Shown: positions 1 to 13,185 of the stretch, piece after piece | How the letters are laid out: each line of letters opens with the position of its first letter | How positions within the stretch are numbered: the first letter of the stretch is position 1 | Assembly: GCA_029532625.1 (NCBI GenBank) | Contig: JARFXM010000011.1 | Location: 3,547,501-3,611,500, forward strand | Source: Lomentospora prolificans | Lineage: Eukaryota; Ascomycota; Sordariomycetes; Microascales; Microascaceae | Length of the DNA stretch: 64,000 nucleotides | Direction of reading: 5' to 3' | The notes under the pieces: generated by a model | Databases searched by the model: none | What the model saw: the letters and a program-made list of their open reading frames with translations, nothing else | Told to the model about the DNA's origin: nothing | Translations under genes and position numbers: made by a program

Positions 1-3000
1 CGGCCCCCCGTAATTCACCCCTAGAAACATACCTCCCTTTGGAGGATGGGGTAGTACAGACACCAAAACCAGTTTTTGCTCACCAGAGGTTCGACCGCCA
101 ACGAAATGGTCGTGCGGGAGCCGGGTCAACCACGGACCAGGGACAACGTTGGTTGGGTCACTGAGAAAAACACTCTGCTGCAAGCTCATTCGAGAGCTTC
201 TCTGGATATTTGGTTTGGACAACCCAATCGGTGTTCAAATGGGACAGAGTATCTCAATGGGATTGGATGAAGGAAGGATTTACGGATGACGATTAAGGAA
301 TAGGGTTTGTCCTGGAATTGACAACTATTTTATCCTCTTCTGTTATCCCCGTCGACCCTCTCAGCTCTTATTCAACCGGCCTTGCGTGTTGCGAGGACGG
401 GATGTCGAGATACGGCTAAAAGACTCAAGGGGAGACAAGGCTTGGTATTGCATCTTCGTGCCACCTTAATCCGCGGGGAGAGAGATTGTCGACGGGCAAA
501 CTGAGGCGAGAGAGCGGGAGACGGGAGACGGGAGGCCGGTTGAAGGGGAAGGGAGGGTATACATGTAGTATTATTGGACCTATTATACTATTACACGACA
601 TGGAGATGTCAAGGGCCTGAATACCATTCGACGCTGGGATGAGCTTTGACAGTGAGGGAAAAGGACCGTCGGAATAAGAAGCCTATGCGGCTGGTTGCCC
701 CTGATCGTTGGCCAGCTGGGGGATTATCGAACTTTTGGAAGAGCCTACTTCGTAACAATGGCTGAGCGTGATGTTCTGTTGGGAACCGGTCGTTTACCAG
801 AACCGAAGCTAACCAGGAAACTCCAATGAACACTCTCCGTCGATCCACACTTCAATCGGTTTCTCTTGTCATCAAGGGTCTCGGTGGGCCCCATCATGGG
901 GTGGAACAAGGTGCAGGTTCGCCGTGGAGCAGAATAAAATGAAATGCGGCTCCAAGAAGACTTCTCCGCTTGGTGCTAGAAACTTTTCCACATCGCGGGA
1001 TGATGCTATGGAGTCGAGCCACGCGACGTGTTCTCCCTTTAACGAGGAGCAAAACGCCATTTTACCTAGCCTCCGAGCTTGCGTGCCGAAGCATGTGGAC
1101 CGAGCCCAAGTCCGTGGGCGGGACTAGGCGAGTCGTGAAAGAAGGAAGAAAAGGTCGACTCCATTGCCGAGACCAAGGGGTCGAACTCATCCCAAGACGA
1201 GCTATACAGAGCGGCTGCCGTGTTCATCACCCAATGTAGCCATTGAGGCAAATATCGAAGATTGTTTGGAATAGCATTGAGAAGTAAAAGAGAGAAACTG
1301 TCATCACAAAAAGATATGTTTCGGCGTTGTATATGCGGTTCCCAACCTCGCGTGTTTGAGTGTTCTGAAATTGCTTCATGTTGATATCGAGCGACAACCG
1401 ATTCGCTCTCTCGACTCCAAAAAGGACATTGTTGAATGCCCTCTTCTTTCTTTTGCTCACGCCCCCAGTAATGGGGGGCTTGCTCGGAAGCAATGGGCCA
1501 AAATGCCGTGAGGCGCGACAAGGGGATAAACCTCATTTTTCCCGAGACACACAGACGTTGGAATTATTATTCACATTGAATGCATCACCAATGCCCCTCT
1601 CGACCTCCCGGCACGTCGCGTTCTCGCGTTCTTTGGCGTCAAATGGGGAAAATTTCCATATGCATTCCATGCGGGTGTGCAGAGGAGCAAACGACCCTAT
1701 CACGGGAGGACGGGAGGTGACAAGCGTGCAGGGGTGCGGCGATAGAGGAGCAGACAGGAAGGAAAGAAAAAAAAAAAGATTTCTTGCGCTTGGCTCACTT
1801 TCACCCCGGCTCCCGCATATCGTAGCTTCAGATAAGACGTTGGTTCCGCAACGAGAATGGGGCAGAGCGTCTCCATAGAGATGAATCACCGGGACCCTGC
1901 CGCTTAAAACTTTTTCCCCTCGTCTATATACGATGCCTTTTCTAGTGGATTCTCCTCCTAGAAGCGGGTTTTGGCAGAGCGGGTTTTCTCATAATGGCGC
2001 GCAGTGGATGATATGGGCCGGGGCAATCCAGCAATGGCGCGTCGTCCGCGCTTTCCACTGTTGTGCTCTTGGTGGATTTGATCCATTGCTTGCTGGAGCT
2101 CAATGGAATAAATTACGTAACCCAGTTTAGGCTCCGTGCCCGCCTTACTGATTAGGCCTTTACAGATACGGACGGAGAGGGAGACGGAGACGGAGACGCG
2201 AACAGGGCTTGGGGACAAAAGACGGAAGTTGCCGAAATTCCGTGTTGCTTGTTCTTCTTTGCTCGGCCTCATTTCATTCGACGTTCCTTTTTTCTGATGG
2301 GAGTCCTTGGACAAGTCTGCTCGTTTTAGTGTGACGAATTGTTTCTTTGGCAAGTAATTGGACGCGTGTATCGGCATCTCTGAAGATCATTCCTCATTGT
2401 CTTAGAGGGTACATAGGGAGACTTGGGTCGCCTTCCTGTGAAGAGGCCAACGGGGCTATGTCATTCGGTTCTGTAGTGCTGAGCGAGTAGCCGGACGAAA
2501 CATGCAGCTTTGCTAGGCGAGGAGATGCTTCCGCTGTCCAATTAAACGTTTACAAGGCTATTTGCGGAGAGGAGTGGTAGATATCCTGGTGAGCCTCTGC
2601 ACAAAAGGCGACTCCTTTTCGCTTAGTGCCAGAAATATTGCAGCAGCAAGCATTGAGATCATTGCTTTTTCATCGCACGTCCTGATCTGAGCCCCAACGC
2701 TAGGGCAGGGGTGTAAAGCCCGATTTGCCGCATCACAACTCGAGAGAAGAATAAAAAGGAAGCACCAGACGCAGTGGGACCACCTGCGTTCTGCAGATGT
2801 GCTACTTTTTTTTAATCGTCTCCTCTCTAGGAGGCCTGTGAACTAAATTTCTCCTATTTCATTGGGCCCAATACTAGAAAACCCCGTCTGGACCCGAGGG
2901 ACCGAGGGAAGTGGGTGGAAAATATCGAACTGAAAGCTTCACCAACTTACAGTAGCGCGGTAGTCGACGGTAACGGGGCCCTGCCCCAGCTGTCGGGCAT

Positions 3001-6000
3001 GCTTGCCTCTTTTTTTTCGGCTTCTCAAATTTTTTTCTGGTGACACTATCATGGCGGCGTCCTCGGTAACTATGGGCGATACAATGTGTAGCAGGCTACG
3101 GGCTGCAGAAATGTGGAATCCCGGGATCCTCTTGTGTGCATGAGGCGGGCCCAGAGCAAGGGATACACGCTAACATGGAGTACGGAGAGAGGGGAAAGGT
3201 CATCGAACTGCCAGTTTGGACAATATCCGTTTCGTTTCACTACACTTTGATAGAGGGGCAAGGCCTCGATATTGACGGTACCATCTCGGCTTGGGACTTT
3301 ACCCTTAGCTAGCTACTATAGCAGTAGTACGGGCTATTACAGGCCAAAACTGAAGGTGAGGGCATTGAAACCCCTACAGCCTTAGTGAAAATAAATTGGG
3401 GTTATCAGGTTGATTGCATGTCGGATATCAAGATGCATAGTAGTGGGATGCTTATATAAACGCGTTTGTGGGGTTTAGTCTAATATTCACACCGTAGGAA
3501 CCGGTGGGTGATGTGTTGCATGGCTACATGCAATTCAACGTTCCCTAGAAGGCCTCTGAGAAAGCTGGGGCCATCAGCTTGGATTAAGCTAATTTATGCG
3601 CAGGCCTCTCGCACGTCGGTAATAAACTGCAGAATGAAGTGAGCCGGGAGCGTGTTGGGGAGAAGCATGGTGACGTTGGTGAAAGTGAAGTATTCATGGA
3701 CTTCGTTTTATTTTAGTCTGGCAACAAATGGAGCTCCTGCAAAAGGAGCTCCTGTTTCGTGGAATATGGCAAGGATCGACTCATGGTTCTCTGAAGCACT
3801 GGTGCAATTGGCAAGGAGACCATGCTGACGCTGTGGAATAGCCCGCGATGGCTGGTAGGTTTGCCCAAGCAAGCTCGGCCTGGATCTGGACTTAAACGGA
3901 AAACTCCGAGCGGAGTTGACGGCTGATAGGGAAGGAAAATGGCTGCCAGGAGACTTGGCCAAGGACTTAACGGACGCTCAAGCTCGCTCCAACCATCGTG
4001 GACGTTCAAGTCACAGACGCTAAAAGACTAGGCCCATGTCATGGCTCAGGATTTAGTCGCAGGCCCCATGTCATTTCGTCATTCTTGGTCCTAAATGGGT
4101 CTTTATAATGACCAAGGAATACTGAAAGACGTCTCGAAATGTCTTCTGGTAGCAATTGATAGCCAGATCGGGATTTCTGATTCACCTGGATATATATCAA
4201 GTCGAAGATTGGACCCTGGAGCGACCGAGACTGGGGCTATAATAAATGTCGAATAGGGAATGGCGAATCTCGAACCACGGATGGCGAGCCGGCCTCTGAA
4301 CAATAACGTATTGAAACTAGTAGATCTTCCGACAAGGCTGGGTTAATAGCTACAAGTAGGAGAACACAAAAGGGAAAGGGAGCGGAATTGCTGATTTTCC
4401 CTGATCTTCGCCTAAGAAAAAGTGGCCCTCAATTTGACCAAAGGCCACTTGATACTACCCAGGAGCTGCGACATGATATCCTTGTGCTGTCATGACACGC
4501 ATGAATTTTGAATTGATATCCTGAGAGCTCTTGCAGGAACGCGTAGGTAAAGGCCCTCATTGGCCCGAGGCCGCCTTGGTGGGCATTTCTCCACGCCTTC
4601 CGACACTTTCCCTTGGCATTTCTTGAGTTACACCAGCCGGACAAACTTTTGGCGTTATTGAGGAGAAGTCTCCCTTCCTACACATGTATTGTAGGAGCAC
4701 TAGGGGGAAAAGGCCGAAGCGTCGAGTGCGCTTTCCTCTTGGGATCTTTTCTCATGTGCAGATATTTACTGAGGTACAAAGTAGTCATTGGATGCCAAGC
4801 AACAGCGACCTCTCCCCCTCGCTCCCCACCGACCATGGGCCAACCCCAAGCGTAGCCAGTGAGCGGGCTTGCACTACGCTACAGGGAATAATTCCTGCAA
4901 GTAAGACGAGAAGCGTAATCTACACTTGTTGTGAACTGTGCATTTCTGGCATGAGGATCAAGGTACTGTACCATCAATTGATCCGCAACTCCCTCGATAC
5001 TTGTGAGGACTCTGTCCAGAGATTACAGATACGTGCAAGTGCCCGTTCGCTTCTTTGGTCTAAAATGAGGATGAAACCCGTCTCCAGGGCCACATTGGTC
5101 AACTCCAATTTGCCTGCGGCCCGTTGCTGTAGCACACCAGCTCCAGCGAAAAGGGCTCAGGATCCAAGAAGGGGAATCCAGCCTGAAGAATTCATCGCGA
5201 GGAATTCATCAATTGGGTATATGGCTGCAAACGTCCTCAACTGCCTCTCCGTTTTCTCATTATTCTCCAAGGACCGACAGGACCACTGCATAACCTGTCG
5301 AATGGGCCAATTTTGACAAGCTCATGCTGCGATAGGCTGGAAATCTGGAAAAGCGGGACAGAACGGGCCATCATACAATACCATTGGCTCCGTTTTGCCT
5401 CTCCCCTTTTATCCCACCCAACCAGACATATGCGGTTATGTCGTTATGTACCCGGAGTTGTTTCTCGGAGAGAGGAGCCGTTAACTCACTCGCAAACCCG
5501 TGCCCAAATGTTTTGTATTCGACGAAAGGGGCTCCTGTGAAAGACAATGCTCAATTCCAGTTGTCATTGAGCCGACGTCAAAGAGTCGGAAGAGCAAGGT
5601 GCTTGCTGCCATGCAGATAGATGAGGCTCGTGAAGAGCTACACCGTTTACCAAGCCACGGCAGAGTCCGTGATACCGACAGAAATATGTCGGCTGCCAGG
5701 TGATACCCGTCAATGGTGATTGTTGCATTCTATATCTTCATATTCGGGTGCTTTGCAGGTCAATGGCTCGCGTCCCCAAATCGGGCCTGGGTGGTGGCCT
5801 CTCTCACCAGTGAGCAGCCGATGTGATAATCTAAGTTTCAGTGCTGAAAACCTGGTGCCGTGAAGAGGAAGGGTACTGACGAATTGATCTCGGTAACCTT
5901 GTTGTTTGATATGCTCCGGTTCTACACTTCACCGCGACAAGTATAAGCAGGCCTCAAGTGTCGAGACCCAGCAGTCACGTTTATGCGATGTGGAGATCTA

Positions 6001-7640
6001 AACAAACATGAGGGCCATCCTAGAGAGATGGATAATGAAGCCCTGACGAATTGGTGCAGCGAGACCACCTTGGCCGGGCCATTTTCAATGCAGACCTCAA
6101 CGTCCTTTTTTCTGTCTATATATCGACAGGGTCGGCTTCAATCTGCCTAGAAAAGGATTCTCTTGCCTTGGGTCCTTCCCTAGCTGATATTTGACCCTCA
6201 TTGATATACCCCATATTCGTCGAGTATTCTCCCTGCTCTCGATGTTCATGAATCATCGAGGAGCTATTCATTCCACCTTAATTACTCCGTCGTGCTTACC
6301 CTCATAAAATTATCCGTTCTGAAATTTATGCTTTCTCTCCAGACATCCTTTTGGTAGAGGTCAAATTGTACGGTTCCTGGGAGATTACGGTTCAAGCCTC
6401 TCTGTCCCTCCCCGGTCTTATTCGCCAGCTCCCCAGCCAAAGGAAAAAAAATCCCCCCGGGCCCAGTCTGCGAAGTACGTCGTGCTTGTACAAACTCCGC
6501 ATAACGGAGGAAGGATTTGAGCCCAGAAATCGACGGTTTAACCCTGTCCATCGGCCAGAGAAGCGCCCTGACATCGCCCCTGTTCTCCGTCTGCACTATC
6601 TTGAACCTCGGAACTCCCCTGTACGGAACAGCTCTTCTGTGACGCTCAGGTGGACGACTGACCAGGGAAACGGAGTACACCAGCGCCTGGAGAAGAAAAA
6701 AAAAAAGGAAAAGAAAGGAACCCACCCCGAAAATCAGTCAATTCGGAGAGAAGAGGCTGAGACCAGTGCTTCTTCCGGCCATTCGAATTTCCTTGGAGAA
6801 AGCAAGCTCTCTTTGAAAGGGCTTAGCGAGATCCTGATATCCTCAATTGCACACATTGCTACTCCAGCATCCAAATCTACATCAGGAAAAGCAAATCGGC
6901 AAGATTAAATCACATACGCTCTGGTTGAAACCCCCGCCCACTGAACCAGGCTGGACCCCACCGTCCCCAGGGGTGTGACGGAACCATCTTCGCCATCACT
7001 GCTCAATAGTAGTCCCTTCCATCCTGTGTTTTGTGCCCCGAAAAACGGAGAGAGGAACGGTGTCACACATATTCATAGACCAAAGCCATCGAAAGAGTAA
7101 ATCGATTATCAAAAGCCAACACGACACGACGCACCTTAAATTATCCAAAAGCGGACCCAGATCTCTCCGTGACAGCGACGGAACACTCAGAAAGAGAGCG
7201 AGAAGGTTATACGGCCCATCCGGCTGGTCCATGGTCCAAAGTCGCTGGTTGGACTTTGACAGGCGAGAGGCCACACGACCTTCATCTACCGTTGCAGGAC
7301 GTGCCCCAGCTCCTGGTGTCAAGGCAATCTACAATATTGCGAGAATCGCAGTACTGTGCTCAAATCGAATCGACCTGTTTAGCTGGCACGCCCGACAGGG
7401 GGTAACGACGAGAGGCGAACCAAAGAACGGAGCCGTGTCCAGTACTTGGATAATAGTCGCAATTGGAAGGGGAGGGTGCATTAGAGGTACAGATCCCACT
7501 TGGGTTGCTCAGCCAAGGTCAGAGCAGCCAGCCCAGAAAAGCCCTGGGCCAGCCAAGGAAGAAGGTACCTCCGTATTACCGGCACTACCCAATCTCCCGG
7601 CCCCCGGCCTCCCTCTCACTCGCCCATAACGCGCTAAGGA
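1..7640. other. Gene-poor stretch, no gene recognised
   Basis: I found no reading frame here with family resemblance, and no run of exons that joins well. The open frames are short, overlap on both strands and have low-complexity or arginine/serine-rich translations typical of chance. The base composition looks close to that of the neighbouring genes, so this is not an obvious AT-rich repeat island. Short A or T runs (for example near 1768, 2810 and 6695) are the only simple repeats noticed. A long non-coding RNA or a highly diverged gene cannot be excluded by eye. Confidence 0.5.
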
Positions 7641-7804
7641 AACGGTCCACTCAATTCACCAGAAGGCCTAGTTTCCTCAAGTCTGACACGCACCCACTCC
7701 AACACGCCCAGACACCAACACCTGCACGCACGCCAACGCCTGCTCGAGACGAGGCACTCCCGTCACGTCCTTTCGTGCAGCGTACCTCTGTACCCACACC
7801 AGGC

Positions 7805-7850
7805 CGCCCACACACCCACATCCACACCCACACCCACACCCACACCCTAG
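7805..7850. repeat. CACCCA-type hexamer microsatellite
   Basis: A short tandem run of a C-A-rich hexamer (cccaca/caccca) lies about 1.6 kb upstream of the cyclin start codon, just before the inferred promoter. It resembles telomeric C-strand composition but does not have the CCCTAA unit, so it is best called a microsatellite. It may act as a protein-binding tract, but nothing in the sequence proves that. Confidence 0.7.
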
Positions 7851-8240
7851 TTTTCAAAGCCTACACACCCCAACTGTGCCCACGGCTCTCTTGTGTGCAC
7901 TCGGTAGTCGCAGTCGTCTTTGGTGTGTTATACTAATGGCAAGTGCTGCCCATTAAAACGCTTCTCTTCCAATCCTTTTTTATCTCATCCGTCTTCCTCC
8001 AACCTCACACTCCCTCCGCCCTTCTCTCCTCCTCCCCTATCCATTCATTCCCTTTCCCCGTCCATTCCTTCCAGACCTTCTTTTGCAGAAGGAGACCCTG
8101 CCTCTCGCATCAAAGCGCAGAGCTCAGGAAGGCGGAGAACCTCTCAGTTCACAGCTGTGTCGACTAGTCGCCTCGTCCACCGATCGTCCACGATCCACGG
8201 TTGAGACCGACCCTGAGACCCGGCTTCCCTACCTTTTCCA

Positions 8241-8248
8241 TATATAAG
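8241..8248 (+). promoter_or_regulatory. TATA box inferred for the G1 cyclin gene
   Basis: A clean TATATAAG lies about 1.19 kb before the cyclin ATG. It is followed by a long pyrimidine-rich stretch (about 8320-8440, including CT-only runs), which is typical of fungal transcription start regions. If this TATA is used, the mRNA leader is about 1.1 kb and carries several upstream ATGs. The link to the cyclin gene is an inference from position and strand. Confidence 0.4.
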
Positions 8249-8591
8249 GCTAGGAGAACGACCACCGACCGATCACGAGGGACAAGACGGGGAGAAGACG
8301 AGAAAAAAAAAAGAGGCAATTCAATTTTTCTTCTCTAGTTATTCGACAACCAGAGAGAAACACCACCCCCTCCAACAATCTACCTTCCATCACCCACGCA
8401 GTGTGGGTTTTCTTTTTTTCTTTTTTTTTTCTTTACAACCTTGCGTCGATTTGCCATCGTCGTACTGGACCCGACTTTGTCTCACTACGAATCGATCCAT
8501 TGCGGCCGATTACTCGATTGAAGTCAACCGACCAGCTCGATCGTCCTTTACTACGATAAGATCCGTGTCCGCACCGTGAACTTAAGGATAC

Positions 8592-9214
8592 ATGACTTCG
8601 AGTGCCTAGAGACTCTGGAAGTAAAGAGGCCTGCCTTTGTGGGGTTGCTAAGCAGGCATACAGCTATTGAGGTTTGACTTGTGGGAGACGTTAGCTCGTT
8701 GTTCCCACCTTCCTCTGATTCGACTCGATCTCAGCTTCACAAGCTTTAACCGTGGCGGTAGGTGGCAATGCCCAGCTTTCCTCTTCAGACCTCATTCCCA
8801 TCTTAAACTTGATGCTTCTCTCTTTGTCCCTTGTTCCTTGTCAATTGGCATTCATTCTGGCATTGGCTCAAGCAGTTGAACCTGTCAGGGTGGGTAACCA
8901 CTCAAACCCGCCCCTTTTGTCAACCCGCCCCTGAAACATATCATCTTGTCTGCGCCATCTGTCTCCAGCCGATCCAAAACTAAACCTGTCCGTCAGTAGA
9001 GTCTCTCAGTCGACAACCCCTATTAAAAGCGGCTTCAGTTTTCCAGCCTGCTTCTATCGATTGACAAGAAAAGACTTAACCAGTCGACAAAGCCATCACA
9101 CTGGACTCAATACAGTCCATTCGTTCTTTCTTTGTGTTTCGCACCAACCATCTGTCACTCTTTCTGATTTAATATTCGGCACACTCCTTTTTAATAATCC
9201 TAATGATAGTTTAA
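8592..9214 (+). promoter_or_regulatory. Upstream short reading frames in the cyclin leader
   Basis: Between the TATA-like box and the cyclin ATG there are several ATG-initiated short frames on the same strand: 8592-8609 (5 codons plus stop), 8768-8806 (12 codons plus stop), 8812-8934 (about 40 codons) and 9203-9214 (3 codons plus stop). All terminate before the cyclin start at 9436. Such uORFs usually lower translation of the main frame. Whether they lie in the mature mRNA depends on the real start site and on any leader intron, which I cannot determine. Confidence 0.35.
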
Positions 9215-9435
9215 CCGCCTCGGCCTACTTTCTTACAAGTGCCCGAAGCAATTTTTTGTCTCTTAGACACGACATTCATTTTTACGAGTAATCACTACCA
9301 ACGCCGAGTTTCCCGGAGAAAACGATCGCCAGACACTCTCTCAGCAGGCAACTCGAAAGCATAGGATCGACCGTCCTATCTCTACTCTTCACCCTCACCT
9401 TCCGCTAACCCATTCAAACACCTTCACCACCCAAC

Positions 9436-10671
9436 ATGGCGTACCGAAGGTTTGTCGAAGACGACGATATGTTTTACGAGCCCGACCAGCCCGCCCGTCC
9501 GTGGTTGGATGCTAAGGAAACGGCGAAGCTATTGGCCTGGAACCGACAAGAGCTCATTGGCAATGAGCTCTCGCGGTTAGCAAGTGATGAGTATCTTGAA
9601 GACATCATGCAGCATCTCAGACAGATGGAGGTACGACGTTCTTGAGGCCATTGGACATATGGATTTGCCTCCCCCTGAGGGCCCTGACTGACATTGTTTG
9701 TATAGGATGAGACATTAGCCGATGCCAATCTTATTGACTTGCAGCGCGAGATCCAGTGGTTCATGAGGCCATACCTGATTGACTTCCTCATTGAGGCTCA
9801 CGCCTGCTTCAATCTCCTTCCCGAAACCCTCTTCCTTACTGTTAACCTTCTCGACCGATATTGCTCAAAGCGAGTTGTCTACAAACAGCACTATCAGCTT
9901 GTCGGCTGTGCGGCGCTACTTATTGCGGCCAAGTATGGCGATAAAAAGGAGCGAGTTCCCCAGATCCATGAGCTCAACAACATGTGCTGTGGTCTCTACG
10001 ACCCGGGCATGTTTACTCAGATGGAGATGCATGTTCTCAACACTTTGGACTGGACGATTGGCCACCCCACCGTGGACTTCTTTACGCAACTGCTCGTAGC
10101 TATCGAGAGGGACGACACCGAGGTCGAGCATATGGCAGCTTACATCAGCGAGATCGCGCTCTACCACCGAGACTTCGTTTCGACCAAGCCCTCGGTCATG
10201 GCCCGATCCTCACTGGCACTGGCTCGTGCTATTCTCGGGCGGCCAGAGATTACGGACGGTGAGTGGGGACATGTTGAGAATGTCACGCTTCTCGCTCTCT
10301 CTCAGCACCTCCACCAGCCCTCAATCTCTCTGGCCAAGAAGTACTCGTCTGCCCAGTACTCGCGAGTAACTCACAAGCTTGCCGATTTCATGAGGCAGCA
10401 AGCTGCCGTTACTAGGAGGTCCGGCCCCCAACCTGGCCCTCAGTCCGTGTCACCTGTAGCTGAAGAGTCCAACGTTTACGCTACTCCCCACGGTAAAGGC
10501 GCCGCGGTGAAGGGCTTCGACGGCTACATGACGCCTCCTATTACCCCAGAAGGAGCATGCTTCGATAATGGAATGGGAAGAGAGTACGCGATGCCGCCTC
10601 GTTGCCCAGCTACACCAACACCCCAAGGTCACATGCAAGCTCGGCATCCCATGACGATGGACTACCAATAA
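9436..10671 (+). CDS. G1/S-specific cyclin (Cln/Puc1 type)
   Basis: This is a cyclin that activates the main cell-cycle CDK at the G1/S transition in fungi. Exon 1 is 9436-9630, the intron is 9631-9705 (GTACGA donor, CTGAC branch, TATAG acceptor) and exon 2 is 9706-10671, giving 386 residues. The N-terminal cyclin box carries the signature MRPYLIDFLIEAHACF, followed by LLPETLFLTVNLLDRYCSKR and the helix GCAALLIAAKYGDKKE, covering about residues 75-200. The C-terminal 100 residues are proline- and glutamine-rich with TPP/ITP sites suited to CDK phosphorylation, and there is no B-type destruction box at the N terminus. The best match is fungal CLN-1/PucA-type G1 cyclins rather than B-type. The leader is very long and has uORFs. 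The ATG sits in a CACCCAACATGG context and the first exon joins in frame. Confidence 0.92.
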
Positions 10672-13185
10672 TGAGATGGATGATGTTTATGACTGCATCG
10701 ACGTCTGGCCTCTTTTCCGTCGGCAATCATCTCCCACTCCAGTCCCCGACGTATTATATTTTCTACCTTGTTTTCCGCACCGAGAGGGGAAGTCAGAACA
10801 GCGAAGTGAAGACACAGTCTGCATTCAGAATGAATTTGTAGCGATGGAGCCCCCAAATTATACGGCATGGCATTGATTCCAACAGAGCACCACCAAGAGA
10901 TCCACCTTTTCCGATTTGTATTTCGTTTTCCTTCTCAGAGTCAACCCCAACCAAAAGTCGGAGAGTTCATACCCCTTGTACCGTCTTCGTTCATCTTCAG
11001 CATTCAGATTTTCAGCACAGCACGGCACGCGTCGATTCGGTTTCATTTTCTTTTTCTGCGTTTTCTCGATTCTCTCATCACGTGTACGTTTCGCTCGAGG
11101 GACGCCCTCCCAGGGGGCGCCGAACCGGAATTCGGTTTCTCCTCTGGGAATGAGGGCGACGAGGATAAATAAAGAGGCAGACACTCGGCATCTCGGGGCA
11201 AGGATGGTCGAGTGGGCTTGGGAACCTGGCCCTCACAGGCTGTGACTGGTTCTCGAGGGGACGAAAGGTCAAAAAAATACTGGCCTAGGGCACGTTTGGC
11301 AGTGGACGGTTGGCCCCTGTGTGGTGTCGGCAGCCTCTTCCTGATGCCCCCATATAATAATGGATTAGGAGGACGGCAGCGGCATACTCAATAACTCACT
11401 GGCTGGAATTCGGCATTTCCGAAAGCCAAACCTTTCGAACGCAATACTCTGGTTTACCTGACTTTCTCATTCCGATACCCTTGTGTTAGGCCGGGCGCGG
11501 CCTCAGCAGCATGTACATTATAATTGGAAGGCGAGCGAGCAGAGCATTCGAGTTTACGAAGGTGGTGTTTTTATCTACTAAAGCGACAATGCACCCTTGG
11601 CGAAAAGGGACTTGGCTCGGCGATGAGCTGCGCGGCTGCTTCGAGGTGGTTTGAGGGATGAAGCCTTGGGACACTACAAAAAGGCCGGCAGCCGAATTCC
11701 ACTCAACAAATTGTTGGGTACCGACCCTACCGTTACCGACGGCTGATGGCCTCAGTAGGTAGCTTAGTTTACAATGAACAAGTAAAATACAAAAAAAAGA
11801 ATATTCTGCCCAATCGCGTGTCTTTTCTGGACTCCTCTTTTGCAGGGTGATTCAAGATGTTGATTCGGCACTGCTTTAGGATTGCTGTTGAATCGTCAAA
11901 CCAGTCCGCAAGACATGCATTGCTGTAGCCTGCTGCTGCTTCGACGCATGGTTAGGGCCCTTCCTTCTTCCTTTGCTGCGGCAATTGAGCGTTCCCCGTT
12001 CCCTCATACCTCATCCCCAATGCCCAGAATTGCACGTGGTTGGAGTTCTATGCTATTTATTAGATGGGACGGTTGCTCTTATCCCGTGCATTGGGACCGA
12101 GGCATATGTCATTTCAGAGCCATCCAGTCATGTTGCAGCATGGGCAGAGAGCTGAAGGAAGCGATGGCCATATATCCGATCTTGGTTCGGAAGGATGTGC
12201 GCTGGCCGACTTGGCCGCCACTCCAAGCCAGCAGATGAGCAGAAATCGAGCATTTGAGGGCACGAAACCAAAACCACGCGAACCCCTGGTCATAATATGC
12301 CCGCCAACGATGAAGGAATATCATCGAAGATGGCAATCCCACCCCCGGAAGCGCATTGGGGGGAAACTGGTTCGTGTTTCTTAATTTCGCATGCATTCAT
12401 TTGCGTCGCGCGGCAGCTCTCTGTTAGGGCAGCCCATGTACCTTTTGTTAGCTGGCTGCGTCGCATCCATCATTGGTGCATAATCTGAGCAGTACGCTAG
12501 AGCCGCCGGTGCATTCATTCCCCCCCCTTTTGTTCGTCCACAAGCTCAAGCCGCCAAGTGCTTCCTTGAGAGTAGAGCTTTAGAGGCTCCCGCAGCCTAA
12601 GGGGAAAGGGGGCGTGGCGTGGGGGGAGTGTGTTCTATAACGCGGTACAAGTAATATTAGACGCCATCTGCGTTCTTTTATTCTAATTCTTACGGACGGG
12701 TTCCTCGATACGCGTGCGGCCGAATATTTGCAGATTGACGCAAAGCCTGGCCTGGCAGTGGATCGATGGGTATTTCTAAAATTACTGCAGACAAAGTCGA
12801 TGGATGGGGGCTTGGGTGCTATCGTTGCCCCTGAATATTATATTAGCCAGGAGCTCAATGGATCAATGTTGCCTGCGTCTTTTCCTTGGTTACAACGGGG
12901 ATGAGGTGAGATGAGGATCGTCTTAGTCAGCGGGGAAGTAGCCAACAGGTCCGTCCAAGTGTCTATTCACTGTAGTGTAGGATGTGGGCAGCCCTGCCAG
13001 CGTTCACAATGTAATTGCCCCTGACTTCACAATGTAATGACCCCGCGACTATTCTCCTGAACACAAAGACGGACGGAGACATCATTAGTGATGGAATGTG
13101 GGACAACTGGATATATAGCAAGACAGGCCGTCTTTTCGTCCCTCCACTTTTCAATTATCCGTATATCTAACCGGCGTCTTTTCTC
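10672..13185. other. Intergenic region between convergent genes
   Basis: About 2.5 kb separates the 3' ends of the cyclin gene (+) and the retropepsin-like gene (-). It must hold both 3' UTRs. I saw no convincing coding frame, tRNA or repeat. Open frames near 10858-11184 and 11882-12384 look like chance. Confidence 0.5.

Noticed and set aside
1066..1878. Overlapping 118-166 codon frames near the left end
   Set aside because: Frames on both strands overlap one another, their translations are without motifs, and no splice partners were found.
7805..7850. Internal telomere repeat
   Set aside because: The unit is CACCCA, not the fungal telomere unit CCCTAA; only a single CCCTA occurs at the edge.
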